Source: Ornithodoros turicata (lineage: Eukaryota > Arthropoda > Arachnida > Ixodida > Argasidae). From it: a DNA stretch of 64,000 nt. A program made the position numbers and the translations under genes. The notes below the pieces were generated by a model that did not search any database, had not been told where the DNA came from, and saw nothing but the letters and a program-made list of their open reading frames with translations. Positions 33,351 to 45,500 of this stretch are shown in pieces. Position 1 is the first letter of the stretch; each line of letters opens with the position of its first letter. The stretch lies in the NCBI RefSeq assembly GCF_037126465.1, contig NC_088206.1:15751699-15815698 (forward strand), in the 5' to 3' direction.

Positions 33351-34118
33351 TAGTCAACCCTCGATTTCTGAACCTTCGGTTTATGAATTCCCTCGTTTTA
33401 TGAACACGAGCACGGGGAACCAAACTTTTTCCATTCATTTTTCTCTCGTTTTATGAACCTCTATATTCGAATAATGAACGGAGTTTCTGGGAACCAACTA
33501 GGAGTTGCCCAGCGTTTTTGCCCTCAATTTATGAACGGATCGTTCCGAGGTCAACAGAAACCTTCAAAGGGATAATTCCGTGGTCTTATGAATGACGCCT
33601 GAACGGACAAAACGTTTACCAGGTATTGCACCCTCGGTCCTTAACCCCTCGAAATCGGAACAGCAAACGGGTTTTCCGGGGTCGCACATGCTGCGACCAA
33701 GTGTTCCTGACCTCAGTTGATGAATAAGGTGGTCGCTGTCACCCGGAGGTTAATAAACGGAGGTTAAAAATCCCGGAGGAAATCCGAGACCAATCCAGTG
33801 CGAATGCGGGGACATCTCTTCTTTCCAAGATTGACACAGCGGAAGGCATGGTCCAAAGCAAAATTAAACAATTTAGTATTGCATAATAAACAGAGTGTGA
33901 ATGCGCTAACGTCTGTTCTTTGTAAGATTGATACAGCAGAAGGCATGATCAAAAGCAAAATTACACAATATATGGCATTATAAACACAATCCCTACTCGG
34001 AAATACTGTTCCATTTGCTCGATAGTACTCAGTTAACTGAATTTTCGATTTATGGATCCCTCGATTTATGAACGGTTTTTCGAGGAACCGAGGGTGTTCA
34101 TAAATCGAGGGTTGACTG
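33351..34118. mobile_element. pogo/Tigger-like MITE
   Basis: The inverted ends 'agtcaaccctcgattt' and 'aaatcgagggttgactg' are flanked by TA. Many internal 'tttatgaac' repeats. No transposase. Confidence 0.7.
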
Positions 34119-34121
34119 TAT

Positions 34122-34764
34122 ACTGTCGAAGCTCGTTGATATTTGACCACGCGGCCGTTCCTGCAGGTTTTGTTCATAAAGCCAACTGTCATATTAACGA
34201 ACACCCTGTGTAACGAGTCGTACCGTGCCCTTTATACGTAAGCTCCAAAGAGAAAATTACGCAAACTGGCATAATCAGACATTTCAACCGAATGTGTCGC
34301 ACATTATTTTCTGTCTTTGAAAAAGTGTGATAAATGCATCTGTTTTGTGTAATTCTGAATCAGGCGCATCTTCTTCATTCCGACAGTCAGCTGTGTTCAT
34401 TTGCGCTCGTTCTCACACATGCCGGATGAATGCCGTATGACTGCAGCAGCTCACTGTGATCATATGACAACAGGACACGTCAGACATGAGCATACGATTC
34501 ACCCCGAAAGTTGGCCCGCGTTTTGGCGTTTATAGGTCGGGAGAACTGCCGGTTCAGTGACCAACGGTCATAGCGACGAGGGTAAAGTACGCGTGTTCAC
34601 AGCTAGGTGTTCTCAAGATACGGGTCACCGTCACATAAACGAAATGTCATATTAACGAAAAAGAGTTACATGCGGAGGCCATTGACAGGGAACTGTTCCC
34701 GATAAAAAGGGTCATAACGAGGAGATGCCGTATTAACCAGCTTCATATTAACGATGTTAAACTG
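34122..34764. mobile_element. Second pogo/Tigger-like MITE, adjacent
   Basis: Begins 'ctgtcgaagctcgttgata' and ends 'tcatattaacgatgttaaactg', inverted relatives of each other, followed by TA. It starts directly after the previous element and shares its TA. Confidence 0.65.
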
Positions 34765-35216
34765 TAACAGGTTTTTTGAAGAGACGTCAATTCGGTTCCA
34801 AAGTCGAATACACGATCCTGTATTTGATTCATAGAACCGAAACCGAGTGTGGAATTATTCGCTTCGACGGCATTGCGAGAAATTCGATTATTTGCAAAGA
34901 TCATTCTGAACTTGAACTTTTGCAAGTGCGTCTTTGCATCAAATTTTCAAGTCAGTGAGTGTCGGGATGTGATCTGATTATCCTGAGTCATCATTTGCGT
35001 TGGCATTGAATTGTTAGTGGCTCTATATCATTTGAGTAGACGAAAACTATCATCACGGTACAGTGTACCCACCCTTACAGCTTCCACACACTTCGAGGTG
35101 CGTTCCTTATTAAGAAAACCGAACACAGCTGTAGAGGCGAAAGTTAATATTCAACACGCAGCGCAGCGTAGCTTGTGTAAACAGGTATGTGACGAATCCT
35201 TGTCCGTTTTCGCGCC

Positions 35217-35223
35217 TATAAAA
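35217..35223 (+). promoter_or_regulatory. Gene C TATA box
   Basis: TATAAAA at 35217-35223, 67 bases upstream of the start codon. A TGAGTCA (the complement of TGACTCA) lies at 34984-34990, further upstream than in genes A and B; it could be chance. Confidence 0.5.
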
Positions 35224-35283
35224 ACACTCGTTCAAGCTCTAGTAACGTACCCACAGCACACCGTAGCACAGGACCTCCGCAAC

Positions 35284-37150
35284 ATGCGTTCCTTTGCCTT
35301 AATTCTTGTCTTTGTTGAACTAGTTTACAGCAGACATACACAAATCGAATACTGCGGTAAGCTTGATTATATCTTGAACTGAGGGGACTACTTGCATATA
35401 TAGTTCTGCTTGATGACAATAGACACGTCTTTTTGAAGTAGCCTGGACACTTGTATGATACAGCTTTTACTTTTCCCTGCAGGAACCCGGTCAAAAGCAA
35501 CGATCGAATATGTGGATATTAACCCGTGCGATGATGACCCCTGCGTACTCAAGAGAGGGGAACCAACGCATTTTTCGATAAGTGTCACCCCAAGTAAGTG
35601 ATAGTTAAGCCGTAATTAACAACCCGCAGATAGTCTCTCACTGCGCACTAGGTGATCAAATAGTGTGTTTCTGCAGTGCTTTTTCCCAGGGACACTTGTG
35701 CGCAATATTTTATTAGCGCTTTCTACTCTCAAATTACTTTGTTGTCATCGTTGTTCAGTTCGTTGTTCACATCACATCCTGCCCCATTGTGCCTTGGGGT
35801 AGTGGGCCGCACCTTAAGTGGCGAATTTCCCCATTCATTATCATTAACTTATTTGTTGTTGTTGTTGTTGTTCAGTTGCGCCAACTTCTTTCCCAGCACG
35901 TTCTATTCCGCGTCCCCTTTCCTGTCGAATTGGGAGTCTTGTACTGCGTTTTGACATCAAAGCTTTACCTTCCTTTCGGGAGGTTTTCTTTTGCAGGGGC
36001 TTTCCCCAGAGCGAATTTGGTACCGGCGATAAGCCTACCTTTGCTCTTCCACTCAGTTATGGGAACGGTCGCTCAAGATATTGCGATGCAGACGTGGTTA
36101 GGCCACATATCCTCCAAATGCCTATTTCCACCAACGTCCCAAATCAACCAAAAGCTCATTTCATCCGAAAAAATGTTCATTTGAAGTATTCCGCTTTCGG
36201 TGGTTCTGGGCGCTTGGATGAAAAGATCATTTGGGGGATATATGGGTCACTGCCACCCGCATGCCCAGATCAACCGAAAGCCCAGAACCTCCGAATATTT
36301 TTTGGGAGGAAATGAGCTTTTGGTTGAACTGGGACGTCGGTGGAAATGGGCATTTGGAGGATATGATCTGCTACCGCAGAGGTTTGTGACACACTCACGA
36401 ATAAAGAGACGATGATGAGATGTGGCTGATACCAGTCAGCAGGCTGGGAGCTGCGCCAGTGCCACTTATAGATAGTGAAAGGTGGTGATGATGGAGATAA
36501 GGATTCACAAGGAGAACATTTCCCTGTGTTTGAGGAGCAACTGCAAGGGACGACACCTACTGCTTGCTACAGGGTCGTCTGGTATCGTCTGTCTGTAGTT
36601 CTGCAGCACATGTTTCCTTGGTTGTCCTCGGAAATGTCGTTCCAATATGTTGCCTGTGTTTATTACTCATAGTAAATGACCTCGCAACACCTGGAGATTT
36701 GAGATGAGATAAACCACACGGTGCTGACTTCAGACAAGCGTACAAGTAAAACTCAGCTAAAGCGACGACACATACCAGTAACGCTCATGCAGGCAGATGA
36801 TCAAGGCAGGGTGCACAGGCCTGTTGATGACAGGAAACCCCAAGGGGACGGAGGCCTTGGTACATATGACCGCTATTGAACCATGCATGGGCCTAGTAGC
36901 TTGCCTTTGGTAAAGGGGCCGCGGTCGATTGCGCGTCTGTGACAAACTGTATGATACGCTTTAACTTTTCTGTTCGATTGGGCTCTGATGTATTCTGCGC
37001 GAGGGCAGCATCTGTAGTGCACTCACATACAAGACGGTCCTGGTGTGCACTGTAGTGCACTCATCATGGGTGCACTTTTTACACTGCCTCTTGCCACTTA
37101 ACGAATCGAAGACTGCTGGCGTTTCCTTGGAGCGTAGCCTGTAGTGTAGT

Positions 37151-37193
<43 letters not shown>

Positions 37194-40100
37194 TTTTACC
37201 CTCAGGGCATACGCATTTCAGAGGGGAGTGGTGTACAGAATGGTTATTGAGCATAGCACATAAATGAAAGACACTAAAGGTTGGCATTTCACACAGCAGT
37301 CAATCACTCGAATAGTGCACACATACCGCATTTTTAAACAACTGAGACGAAGAGGTAGCCGTCAGGGAGCCGGGAAGGCAGTTCCAGTCGATCGATGTGC
37401 GTGGAAAAAATGAGTCTGAAAAGCCTTTAGTAGAACATCTAGGAATTCCTACTTTTTGTTGATGGCTAGTGCGATGGGAAATATATGTGGGAGAAAGTAA
37501 AAAGTGGTTACGTAGCTGACCGTTGTGATAATATATTTTGTGAAAGAGGCATATGCGGGCAATTTTACGACGTATGGCGAGGTTGGGAAGATGGAGTGTG
37601 GATTTCATAGAAGATACACTGGACCGTTGATGATAGTTACCGCAGATAAAGCGAACTGCTCTCCTCTGTATGTTTTCAATAGAATCTACAAGTACGCTCA
37701 AACCTGGATCCCAAACCGAGGCTGCGTATTCAAGTTTGGGCCTAACGACAGATTTATAGAGCGTTAGCTTGAGGTCCAGTGGTGCTTGACTAAAATTACG
37801 TCTGACGTAACCAAGAGTACGATGGGCATTATTTGTTATATAATTAATGTGAGCATGCCATGAGAGGTCACTAGTGATAAGGACCCCCAAGTACTTATAA
37901 CACTGAACTTGCTCAAGTGGGACGTTCTCTAGTAGATACAGAGGATGACGTTCGAAGTTCCGAGAAATTCGCATGTGCTTGCACTTACCGATATTAAGTT
38001 CCATATGCCATGTCTTGCACCATGTTATTATGTTATCTAGATCTGATTGTAATAGGGTAATATCTGAGATGTGAGAAACTTTCCTGTAAACGACACAGTC
38101 GTCTGCAAATAAGCGAACAGATGAAGACAGTACAGATTGCGGCATGTCGTTAATATAGATTAGGAAGAGAAGGGGACCGAGGACTGAACCTTGTGGCACA
38201 CCGGATAGTACAGATGTTAAGCTAGAATTCGTGTCGTTAACTGTGACATATTGGCTGCGGACAAGCAAAAAAGAATGAATCCAAGATAGGACGTATGTGT
38301 CAATATTGAGTGTACTTAGTTTATGAAGTAGTAATCTGTGAGAAACCTTGTCGAATGCTTTAGAGAAATCAAGAAAAATACAGTCAGTCTGGAATCCACT
38401 GTCAAGGTTCGAACTCAAGTCGTGTAAAAAACATACGAGCTGAGTTTCACAGGAAAATGATTTACGAAACCCATGTTGGCTGTCATGAAAAAAAGAGTTA
38501 GAATCAAGAAACTGAAATAAATGTGTACATATGATATGCTCCATAACCTTGCAAGGAATGCTAGTTAATGAGATGGGACGGTAGTTAAGTGGAGAGCTTT
38601 TATCACCGTGCTTATGAAGGGGAACTACCTTCCCAACTTTCCAGTCGTTTTAGTTAACGCCCTTTCGTTGTGCAATCGTAGTTCTTTTCGTTTCAGAAGT
38701 CAACAGCAAGACAGTAACCTTGGATGCCCGCTACTTAGTTTGGTGGTGGTTCAGCCTGCCGGTTCCCGACTTGGAAACGGATCTCTGCAAATTGATCAGC
38801 TGTCCTGTCGTAGCAGGACAGACCTACAAAGTTTCCCAGCACTTCACAATAAGTTCGTCGATTCCCCGAGTAAGTCCAAAAAATTTGCTTTCAGGAAAGT
38901 GACGTGGACCCGTCCGTGCGCATTCCCGCAGTCTTTCACTGCGAAGAAAAGGCAGATGTTGTTTTGCTTGCCAATGATATCTCTTCAGTAGGTCCCCGTT
39001 ACAGTAATGAGCACGGCATTAATAATGTGTAATGACTGTTTCTAGATCTCACCTCGGGGCTGCTAATCTGTCTCTATTTTTAACCGTTATACAGAATGTC
39101 CTAGCTAACTGCAAACATATTTTTAAAAAATATATACGACACTTTTTCCAAGATGAAATCAACTGCAATATAACATATGCTGAAGGGCACTCCTTAGGAG
39201 GGCATTAGCAAAGTCTAAAGGCAATGTCTTAATTAACTTTCATTAATTAACTTTTTAATCATAAAAGCTACGAAGTTGTCCCAATGAGAACATCTGTTCC
39301 TTTCGGTCACCTGATATCGTAGGCGTTTTCAGAACAAAAATCCGTTCGATAGATCGCCAGCAAAAAATTCGTGAAGTAACGCCATTTTTTCTTTATTTTG
39401 TTCATTGCGCATCATCGGAGACGCGTATTTCCTCCATCCCCAACGTGAGAGGGGGAATGAGCACAGTGCCGCCTCATGCGTCGAAGATGAGCTTTAACAT
39501 GCGGAAACAAAACAAAGACAAATGTATCGGGTGACTCTATGGGAACTGGCCTAATCTTGGGTTGCATTTTCTGTTTCCTTTTAATCTCTTTCCAGGACGC
39601 GAGAGGCGATAGTGTGCTCTTTCTCCCTCTCACATTGGGGGTGAAGGAAAGACGCGTATTCTAAGAAGCGCAATGAGCAAAATAAAGAAAAAAATGGCGT
39701 TCCTTCACGAATTTTTTGCGGGATCTATCGAACGGATTTTTGTTCTGAAAACGGCTACGATATCAGGTGACCGAAAGGAACAGATTGTCCTCATTGGGAC
39801 AACTTCGTAGCTTTTATAATTAAAAAGTTAATTAATGAAAGTTAATTAAGACATTGCCTTTGAACTTTGCTAATGCCTTCCTAAGGAGTGCCCTTCAGCA
39901 TATGCTATATTGCAATTGATTTCATCTTGGAAAAAGTGTCATATATATTTTCTTAAAATATGTTTGCAGTTAGCTGGGACACCCTGCATATACACTCTTA
40001 AAAATGAATTTCACCGCATAGCACGTTCTGCGCCAACCATTGCCACGAATGATATCGTTATCTGCCCTGATTTGTTGAAAACGGGAGGCGTACGCCTTTT

Positions 40101-40643
40101 CTGTGACAATTATATAAGTGTCACAAAAAAGGCGTACGCCTCCCGTTTTCAACAAATCGGGGCAGATAACGATATCATTCGTGGCAATGGTTGGCTAGGA
40201 GCGTGCTATGTGGTGAAGTTCATTTTTAAGAGTGTATCCATCACCCATAAGGCTGGTCCATTTTTTATGTAAAACTGCACCCATACTATTATTGTTATTA
40301 TTCTTAGTAGTAGTCGTTGCTGTATCATCAAGGGATATTCCAACGTCTAGACCTGTCCTCAAAGAAATGTTCGTTTGCGCTCAAATATATATTTGAATTG
40401 GTTGTCTTTGATAGGACTATGATTCCTTCAAACGATCATGTGTGCTATTGCTCGGCAAATAAAGTCGAACAAAAAAATATCCGCAGCACCCGACAGTTTC
40501 ACAGGCGTTGTCCTTCCGGTTTGGAACATTGTCCTTCATATCATAATGCAACCTTTTTATTTCAGTTCTCGACGACTCTAACCGTCAAGGTCATCGGCGA
40601 CGACGGACAAATCGTATGCTTCACTACGGACGCAACCATATAA
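35284..40643 (+). CDS. ML-domain (NPC2 / group 2 allergen-like) secreted protein, gene C
   Basis: Four exons: 35284-35356, 35483-35593, 38697-38869 and 40566-40643. Phases are 1, 1 and 0, as in genes A and B. The product is 144 residues: signal peptide MRSFALILVFVELVYS, then HTQIEYC. Exon 2 has CDDDPCVLKRGE, the closest match in the window to the usual ML motif. Exon 3 has LPVPDLETDLC, CPVVAGQTYK and an unusual WWW at residues 77-79. Exon 4 has VIGDDGQIVC. Six cysteines are present. Intron 2 (3103 bases) holds a CR1-like LINE on the opposite strand, and intron 3 (1696 bases) holds two foldback MITEs. AATAAA lies at 40679-40684, 36 bases after the stop. This is the most diverged of the four copies. 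Secretion and binding of a hydrophobic ligand are inferred from the family. Confidence 0.9.
35600..37145. other. Gene C intron 2, left part: simple repeats and a palindrome
   Basis: Holds a (GTT)n tract near 35852-35872. A clear inverted repeat lies at about 36110-36370, with arms including 'cctccaaatgcc' / 'ggcatttggagg' in near form and 'gggcttt..ggt' inside. From 36420 to 37145 I see no recognisable element. Confidence 0.45.
37148..38648 (-). mobile_element. CR1-like LINE with long open reverse transcriptase, inside gene C intron 2
   Basis: The minus-strand frame stays open from about 38648 to 37300. It begins with SSPLNYRPISLTSIPCKVME, then HGFRKSFSCETQLV, the first RT Asp box FLDFSKAFDKVSH, GVPQGSVLGPLLFLIYIND and the catalytic LFADDCVVY. 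It continues through LEYAASVWDP to the stop. The 3' end at about 37150-37196 is a (TAAA)n microsatellite on the coding strand, as expected for CR1. The endonuclease is missing, so the copy is 5'-truncated. It ends about 50 bases before exon 3 of gene C. The intact frame points to a young insertion. Confidence 0.85.
39092..39986. mobile_element. Foldback MITE family 4, full copy, gene C intron 3
   Basis: About 895 bases with long inverted arms: 'cagaatgtcctagctaactg' at the left and 'cagttagctgggacaccctg' at the right. The arms contain 'cttcagcatatgctatatt', the 'ttaattaa' region and 'gaacggatttttgttctg'. A half copy is at 23167-23452. Confidence 0.8.
39993..40234. mobile_element. Foldback MITE family 1, copy 6, gene C intron 3
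   Basis: Ends CACTCTTAAAAATGAAT and its complement, flanked by TA. The two arms are almost perfectly complementary around 'gacaattatataagtgtc'. Confidence 0.85.
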
Positions 40644-40794
40644 CCTAATTTTAAAAATATGTACAAATGAGATATTTTAATAAATCGAGGCACGCACTTG
40701 AGTCGCATTATTCCCATATACGAAGCTTTTAGAAACCGGCTGTGCTACAAAGCACTTCGTCGAGACTCACACCCCCATTTTTTTTCTTTGTCTC

Positions 40795-40830
40795 ATCACA
40801 TCACATCACATCACATCACATCACATCACG
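40795..40830 (+). repeat. (ATCAC)n microsatellite
   Basis: At least six uninterrupted copies of the five-base unit ATCAC. Confidence 0.85.
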
Positions 40831-40919
40831 AGGCACAGATGACAGCATCGATTGCCTCCTACCTAAAAGAGGGAGAGAAGATAAGGTCTCTTCGATTTGG
40901 CTGCACTCCTTGAACTATA

Positions 40920-41167
40920 CACTCTAAAAACAGAACTTCACCGCATAGCACGCTGTGCGCCAACCACTGCGAAGAATGATAGGATTATGGCTTCTGATTC
41001 GAAGGGGGAGGGGGGCGTACGCATTTTTGTGGCAATTTTCATATATCCAAATTTCCACAAAAAGGCGTACGCCCACCTCTCTCTTCGAATCAGAAGCGAT
41101 AATTTTATCGCTCTTCGCAGTGGTTGGCTCATAGCATGCTATGCGGTGAAGTTCTGTTTTTAGAGTG
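40920..41167. mobile_element. Foldback MITE family 1, diverged copy 7
   Basis: Ends CACTCTAAAAACAGAAC and its complement with flanking TA. The arms keep 'ttcaccgcatagca' but the inner part ('cttctgattcgaa') is specific to this copy. Confidence 0.8.
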
Positions 41168-41260
41168 TAGTTCAGGCAGCGCAGCACTTCTGTATTCGTT
41201 TTGTCAGTACCGGTCGCGCCTTCTGCGCTCTCGTATTCGTTTTATAGTGGTGCAGCACTA

Positions 41261-41503
41261 CACTCTTAGAAATGAGCTTCACCGCATAGCACGCCCCTAG
41301 CAACCATCATCTCGAATGATACCGTTATCTGCAGTGATTTGTTTAAAATGGGAGACGTACGCCTTTTTTGTGACAATTACGAACAGCAGGCACAAAAAAG
41401 GCGTAGGCCTCCTGTTTTCAACAAATCAGGGCAGATAACGATATCATTCGAGATTATGGTTGGCTAGGAGTGTGCCATGCGGTGAAGTTTATTTTTAAGA
41501 GTG
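41261..41503. mobile_element. Foldback MITE family 1, copy 8
   Basis: Ends CACTCTTAGAAATGAGC and its complement with flanking TA. Confidence 0.85.
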
Positions 41504-41509
41504 TAGTTG

Positions 41510-42340
41510 TAAACGAGAATAGAATAAAATGGAATAGAAATAGAAAGAAAAAATAGAAAAGTAAGTCGCACTGGTGCGATCAGCTGTTCCAGGACGCTAG
41601 GAATTCTGCATGAGTTCACGACTGGCCTGCACTTGTTGGATCGGAAGTGCAGTACGAGTGCGTGCGGAGCAGCCAGCACGGGTCCGCGTCCGCACGCAAT
41701 TATGCGAATGCGCGCAACACGATATAAATACCTGTGTCAAATATTGATTAACCTGTACACGTATCTCACTGAGAATCGCGAGATGAGCCCGCTATAGCAG
41801 TTGTTCTCTCCTCTTCCTTGTTCAGTCCGATAACTGCACAAATAGAGGATCTCCATTTTTTTCTTTTACAAATCAATCAATCAAGAGGAGCTCAATTACA
41901 GACGTTGCGATGGTGGCAAGTATATATATTGGGGAAGGTGGTACAAGATGAGACAGAAATTTGCAATTGAATGTGAAATTTAAATTTTTTCGTGTTTTTC
42001 GAAAGAACTAGTCACAGGCACCTTCTCAGGGGTGTAGAGCCTCTGACCTGTAAATGCAAAACGGACGTCGCCGGTCTAAAATAAGCGCAGAACAAGAAAT
42101 TCAAAAATGGATAGTGTTTCATCTTGCCCCAACCCTCGTTGCACCTCTTGAGTTAAAGATAAAGCGAGGTTCACATTTCGGACTCTCCGAGCTGTGAAAA
42201 AATGAATGCAATGTATCCCCTATCGCCAGCCCCGCGAAAAAAAAAAAAAAAAAAGAAACAGAAAACCTTTCGTTTTGGCAAGATCGACCATGATGTCGGC
42301 GTGAGTGCTAGCAGAAATCAGCTCTACTCCAAAGATGTCA
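41510..42340. other. Intergenic, nothing recognised
   Basis: A-rich stretches and scattered short repeats. No ORF with family similarity and no clear terminal repeat. Confidence 0.35.
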
Positions 42341-44920
42341 TATTTGTTGTTTGAGAAAATTTATTATGCGACTCATACTATACCGGGTGTTTCAGTTAAA
42401 TCCCCGGGCTAAATAATTCGCGAACCGGTGCACCAATCGAATAACTTTCTTTTTTACAAGTATCTGTCCAATACCGCCTACAAGATGCGCACCGCGTGAA
42501 CGAGCGGGAGGCGCTCATTATTTAAATAAAAATTCAAATGAGTTTCGTGAAAAAAGCTAATTTCTAAAGCAGGGCGCCGCCGGCATTAAAATGGGTACTA
42601 CTCCTTTCGGGACCTTCAGTGGACACCTTCTAGAGAAAAATCTGCCACCGAAGCGGGTCATTTATTGCAGTAAGTAATTGGTTTCGGTTTACGTATTTTT
42701 GTCGCGGCTGGTCGCGGCGAAGCGCAAAAGGACGTAATTCATTGGTGTAATTCATTGGTGTAAGGATGTAATTCATTGGTGGACATGGGAGCGAAAGAGC
42801 GTCCTTTTGCGCTTCACCGCGACCAGCCGCGACAAAAATATGTAAACCGAAACCAATTAATTACTGCAACAAATGACCCGCTTCGGTTGCAGATTTTTCT
42901 CTAAAAGGTATCTACTGAAGGTCCCAGAAGGGATAGTACCCATTTTAATGCCGACGGCGCCCTGCTTTAGAAGTTATCTTTTTTCGCGAAACTCATTTGA
43001 ATTTTTATTTAAATAATGAGCGCCTCCCGCTCATTCACGCGGTGCGCATCTTGTAGGCGGTATTGGACAGATACTTGTAAAAAAGAAAGTTATTCGATTG
43101 GTGCACCGGTTCGCGAATTATTTAGCCCGGGGATTTAACTGAAACACCCGGTAGAGCACACTACGAGTACTAATACTATTATTAATTACACACTACTACT
43201 ACAATACAATACTATTAATATTAATACACACTAATACACTAGTTGGAATGAGTTATAATGCACAAGATACAATGTATATATGGTTGCATGACTATGGGAC
43301 TGTACATATATGACTACACAACTGTGACTATGTACACATGACGACCATATTCGTCACTGTGGCTATGTACATATGAGGTGGCCTTTATACATTTATGGAG
43401 GTGCACCAACGATGCTAACATACGCATCCTGAATGACAATGGAAGGGTGATCACGCCATCGACGCCGGAAGCCTTCCTCCCCCAGCGCGAAGAGGTCCTG
43501 CTGCAGGATGGCGATTACGCTAACTCTCAATTTCCGCGCCAATAGGAAAACAGGGATGTTGCGCAGACGTTGTGCCACAGCTTTGCAGCGCGCTGCCCAC
43601 AGAACCTGTGCCCCGCAAGCCGTTAAAAGTGCGCTAATCCGGTGGCAGGACTGTCGACGATGTAAGGGCACTGGGCATATAATGTTCGTATGCCGCCGAG
43701 CCAATTGCCAAAAAATTCTTGCAACCCGACAGTCAAAAAGCACGTGGTAGTTCGTCTCGACACAATTGCAGTACGGGCAATTGTCCGTCGGGGTCAAGTT
43801 CCATGTCTGAAGGCGGTCCCGCGTGGGATGGATGCCCCATGCAAAGTTCCACACCACGTCACGCAAGGGAGCAGGCAGCCACGAACCTATGGCTGACGCC
43901 CATGGAACTGTTCTAACCTGCTGAAGGCGTCCAATCCAGTTTGCGCTGACCTGCACTTCGCTCCATAAAACTGCTTGGGACATTCGTGATGGGGCACTCA
44001 CAGACACAGAGAGAGACTCCAGTTTGCGATGATAAGCATGAACACGTAGCATGAAAACGCTGCGGAGATCGCGCCGCTGGGAATGATGGATCATATGCCT
44101 CTGGCAACAGGTATCGCACTAATGAACCCATCCAGTACTTTAGGAGCACTTGCGTTGGCGTTGGCTCACCACGAAGTATCTGTAGGACGGTGTTCAGGGC
44201 AATCATTTTGCTCATCAGGCTTATGTCAGGTAGGGCCAGTCCACAGAGGAAACATAGCAGAGTACGAGCTAGTGGCCTACCGCGCCGCTTCCTCCAAAGG
44301 AAGGACAGAAGCTAGGGCAGTATGAGCAGGTATGACTACGGAATGAGGAGCAACTGTAACGTGGCTCAGATGCCACAACCAGCCACAGAAGACACTCCGA
44401 GCCAGATATGCACGCTCTATAGATAGAACAGCGCGTATGTATCAGAAGCTTTACACCTGGAGCAGAGATTTTGCAGTGCAGTCGTCCGGTTTGAGGCAGA
44501 AGGACCGTGACGATCGAACACAACACCTAATATTTTAAGGGATGTAGCGCATGAGAAGGGCAGAAATGAATAAGAAGCCCAATCTCTGAGAGGCATTAGC
44601 TTGGTCTTCCGATAGTTGAGTAACCATCCCGAGATGACTGCATATATGCATCATAGACGCGTAGGACCTCATCAACCGAACCAGCGTCACGCAGTATAGG
44701 ACCGTAACATCATATGCGTGAGCAGCCACCTTCCACGTTCCAGAGATTGGAAGCGGGATGCCGTGAATGTGCGCGTCTGTATCGATGGCTCATAGAAGAG
44801 GGTCAATGGTCAGAGGGTTCTTTGCTCCTTCCTATTCGTCCACACACAAATGTACACACACAAAAGTAATCACGCGTTTGTCGAAAAGCAATTGCCTGTT
44901 TCTTCTTATTCGTGTCGATT
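42340..44920 (-). mobile_element. LINE fragment, reverse transcriptase C-terminus (copy 2)
   Basis: Near-identical to 10125-11885, with the same zf-RVT-like CPYC...DC motif on the minus strand (44094-43393) and the same truncation. Small deletions break the frame more often than in copy 1. A family 2 foldback MITE interrupts its 3' UTR at 42383-43151. Confidence 0.75.
42383..43151. mobile_element. Foldback MITE family 2, complete, with TA target duplication
   Basis: The left end is CCGGGTGTTTCAGTTAAAT and the right end is its complement; the arms pair over most of the 769 bases. TA flanks both ends (42381-42382 and 43152-43153). The paralogous LINE copy 1 has the empty site with one TA near 10161-10164 ('actcatactatagaac'). 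Confidence 0.9.
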
Positions 44921-45500
44921 TCTGTTTAATTTTTAAGCATAGTTTATGTCTTGTCTTTTGTTTTTTTGCGTGATATTGTTGGGTGCTTCTGTCTTGCAAT
45001 TTGCGACAACGTGTCTGATGTACACCTATACTAAGCCTGCTGTGGCCGTTCTTTAGCACTAATAAAACGTTATTATTACCATTACGTATCCGGTTTCAAA
45101 CAACAATAAAAAAAATCATTTTTTATCCTGAAACACTCTTGATTGACTGGTTGATTTTTATTACTATGACCGTGCGTCCAATGCAGGCACAAAGGACAAA
45201 AAGGGCATCCCTTGCCTTGAGCGATGCAAGATTGGGAACAAGGTGACTAAGAAACTTATCCTCACGGCGCATAATCACGTTAACGGATTATGCATGAGAA
45301 AGAAACGAAAACGTTTTTTTTTTTTTCGCCATCTTCATAATGTATATTCCAATTTGTTGTTGACTGTCTTATTCATATGCGATTTCCGTCCTCATAGCGC
45401 AGGTACTGGACGCAGCTAGACTCCGATGTGTAGTCGATAATTGGTAGTCCCTTCCGGATAAATATGCATTTCACGTAGATAGAGGCCACAAATACTATAC
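44921..45500. other. Insertion in copy 2 of the LINE block
   Basis: About 580 bases that are missing from the equivalent point in copy 1 (near 11899). It includes 'aataaaacgttattattacc', which looks like the 3' end of another retroelement. Confidence 0.45.

Noticed and set aside
35676..36184. ORFs with hydrophobic stretches in gene C intron 2
   Set aside because: They come from a T-rich tract and a (GTT)n repeat, with no homologous feature in the other ML introns.
40795..40830. Short regular repeat resembling a CRISPR array
   Set aside because: It is a pure five-base microsatellite with no spacers, in a eukaryotic context.
40897..41187. Opposed 87-88 residue ORFs containing KTELHRIA
   Set aside because: They are readings of the palindromic family 1 MITE on both strands.
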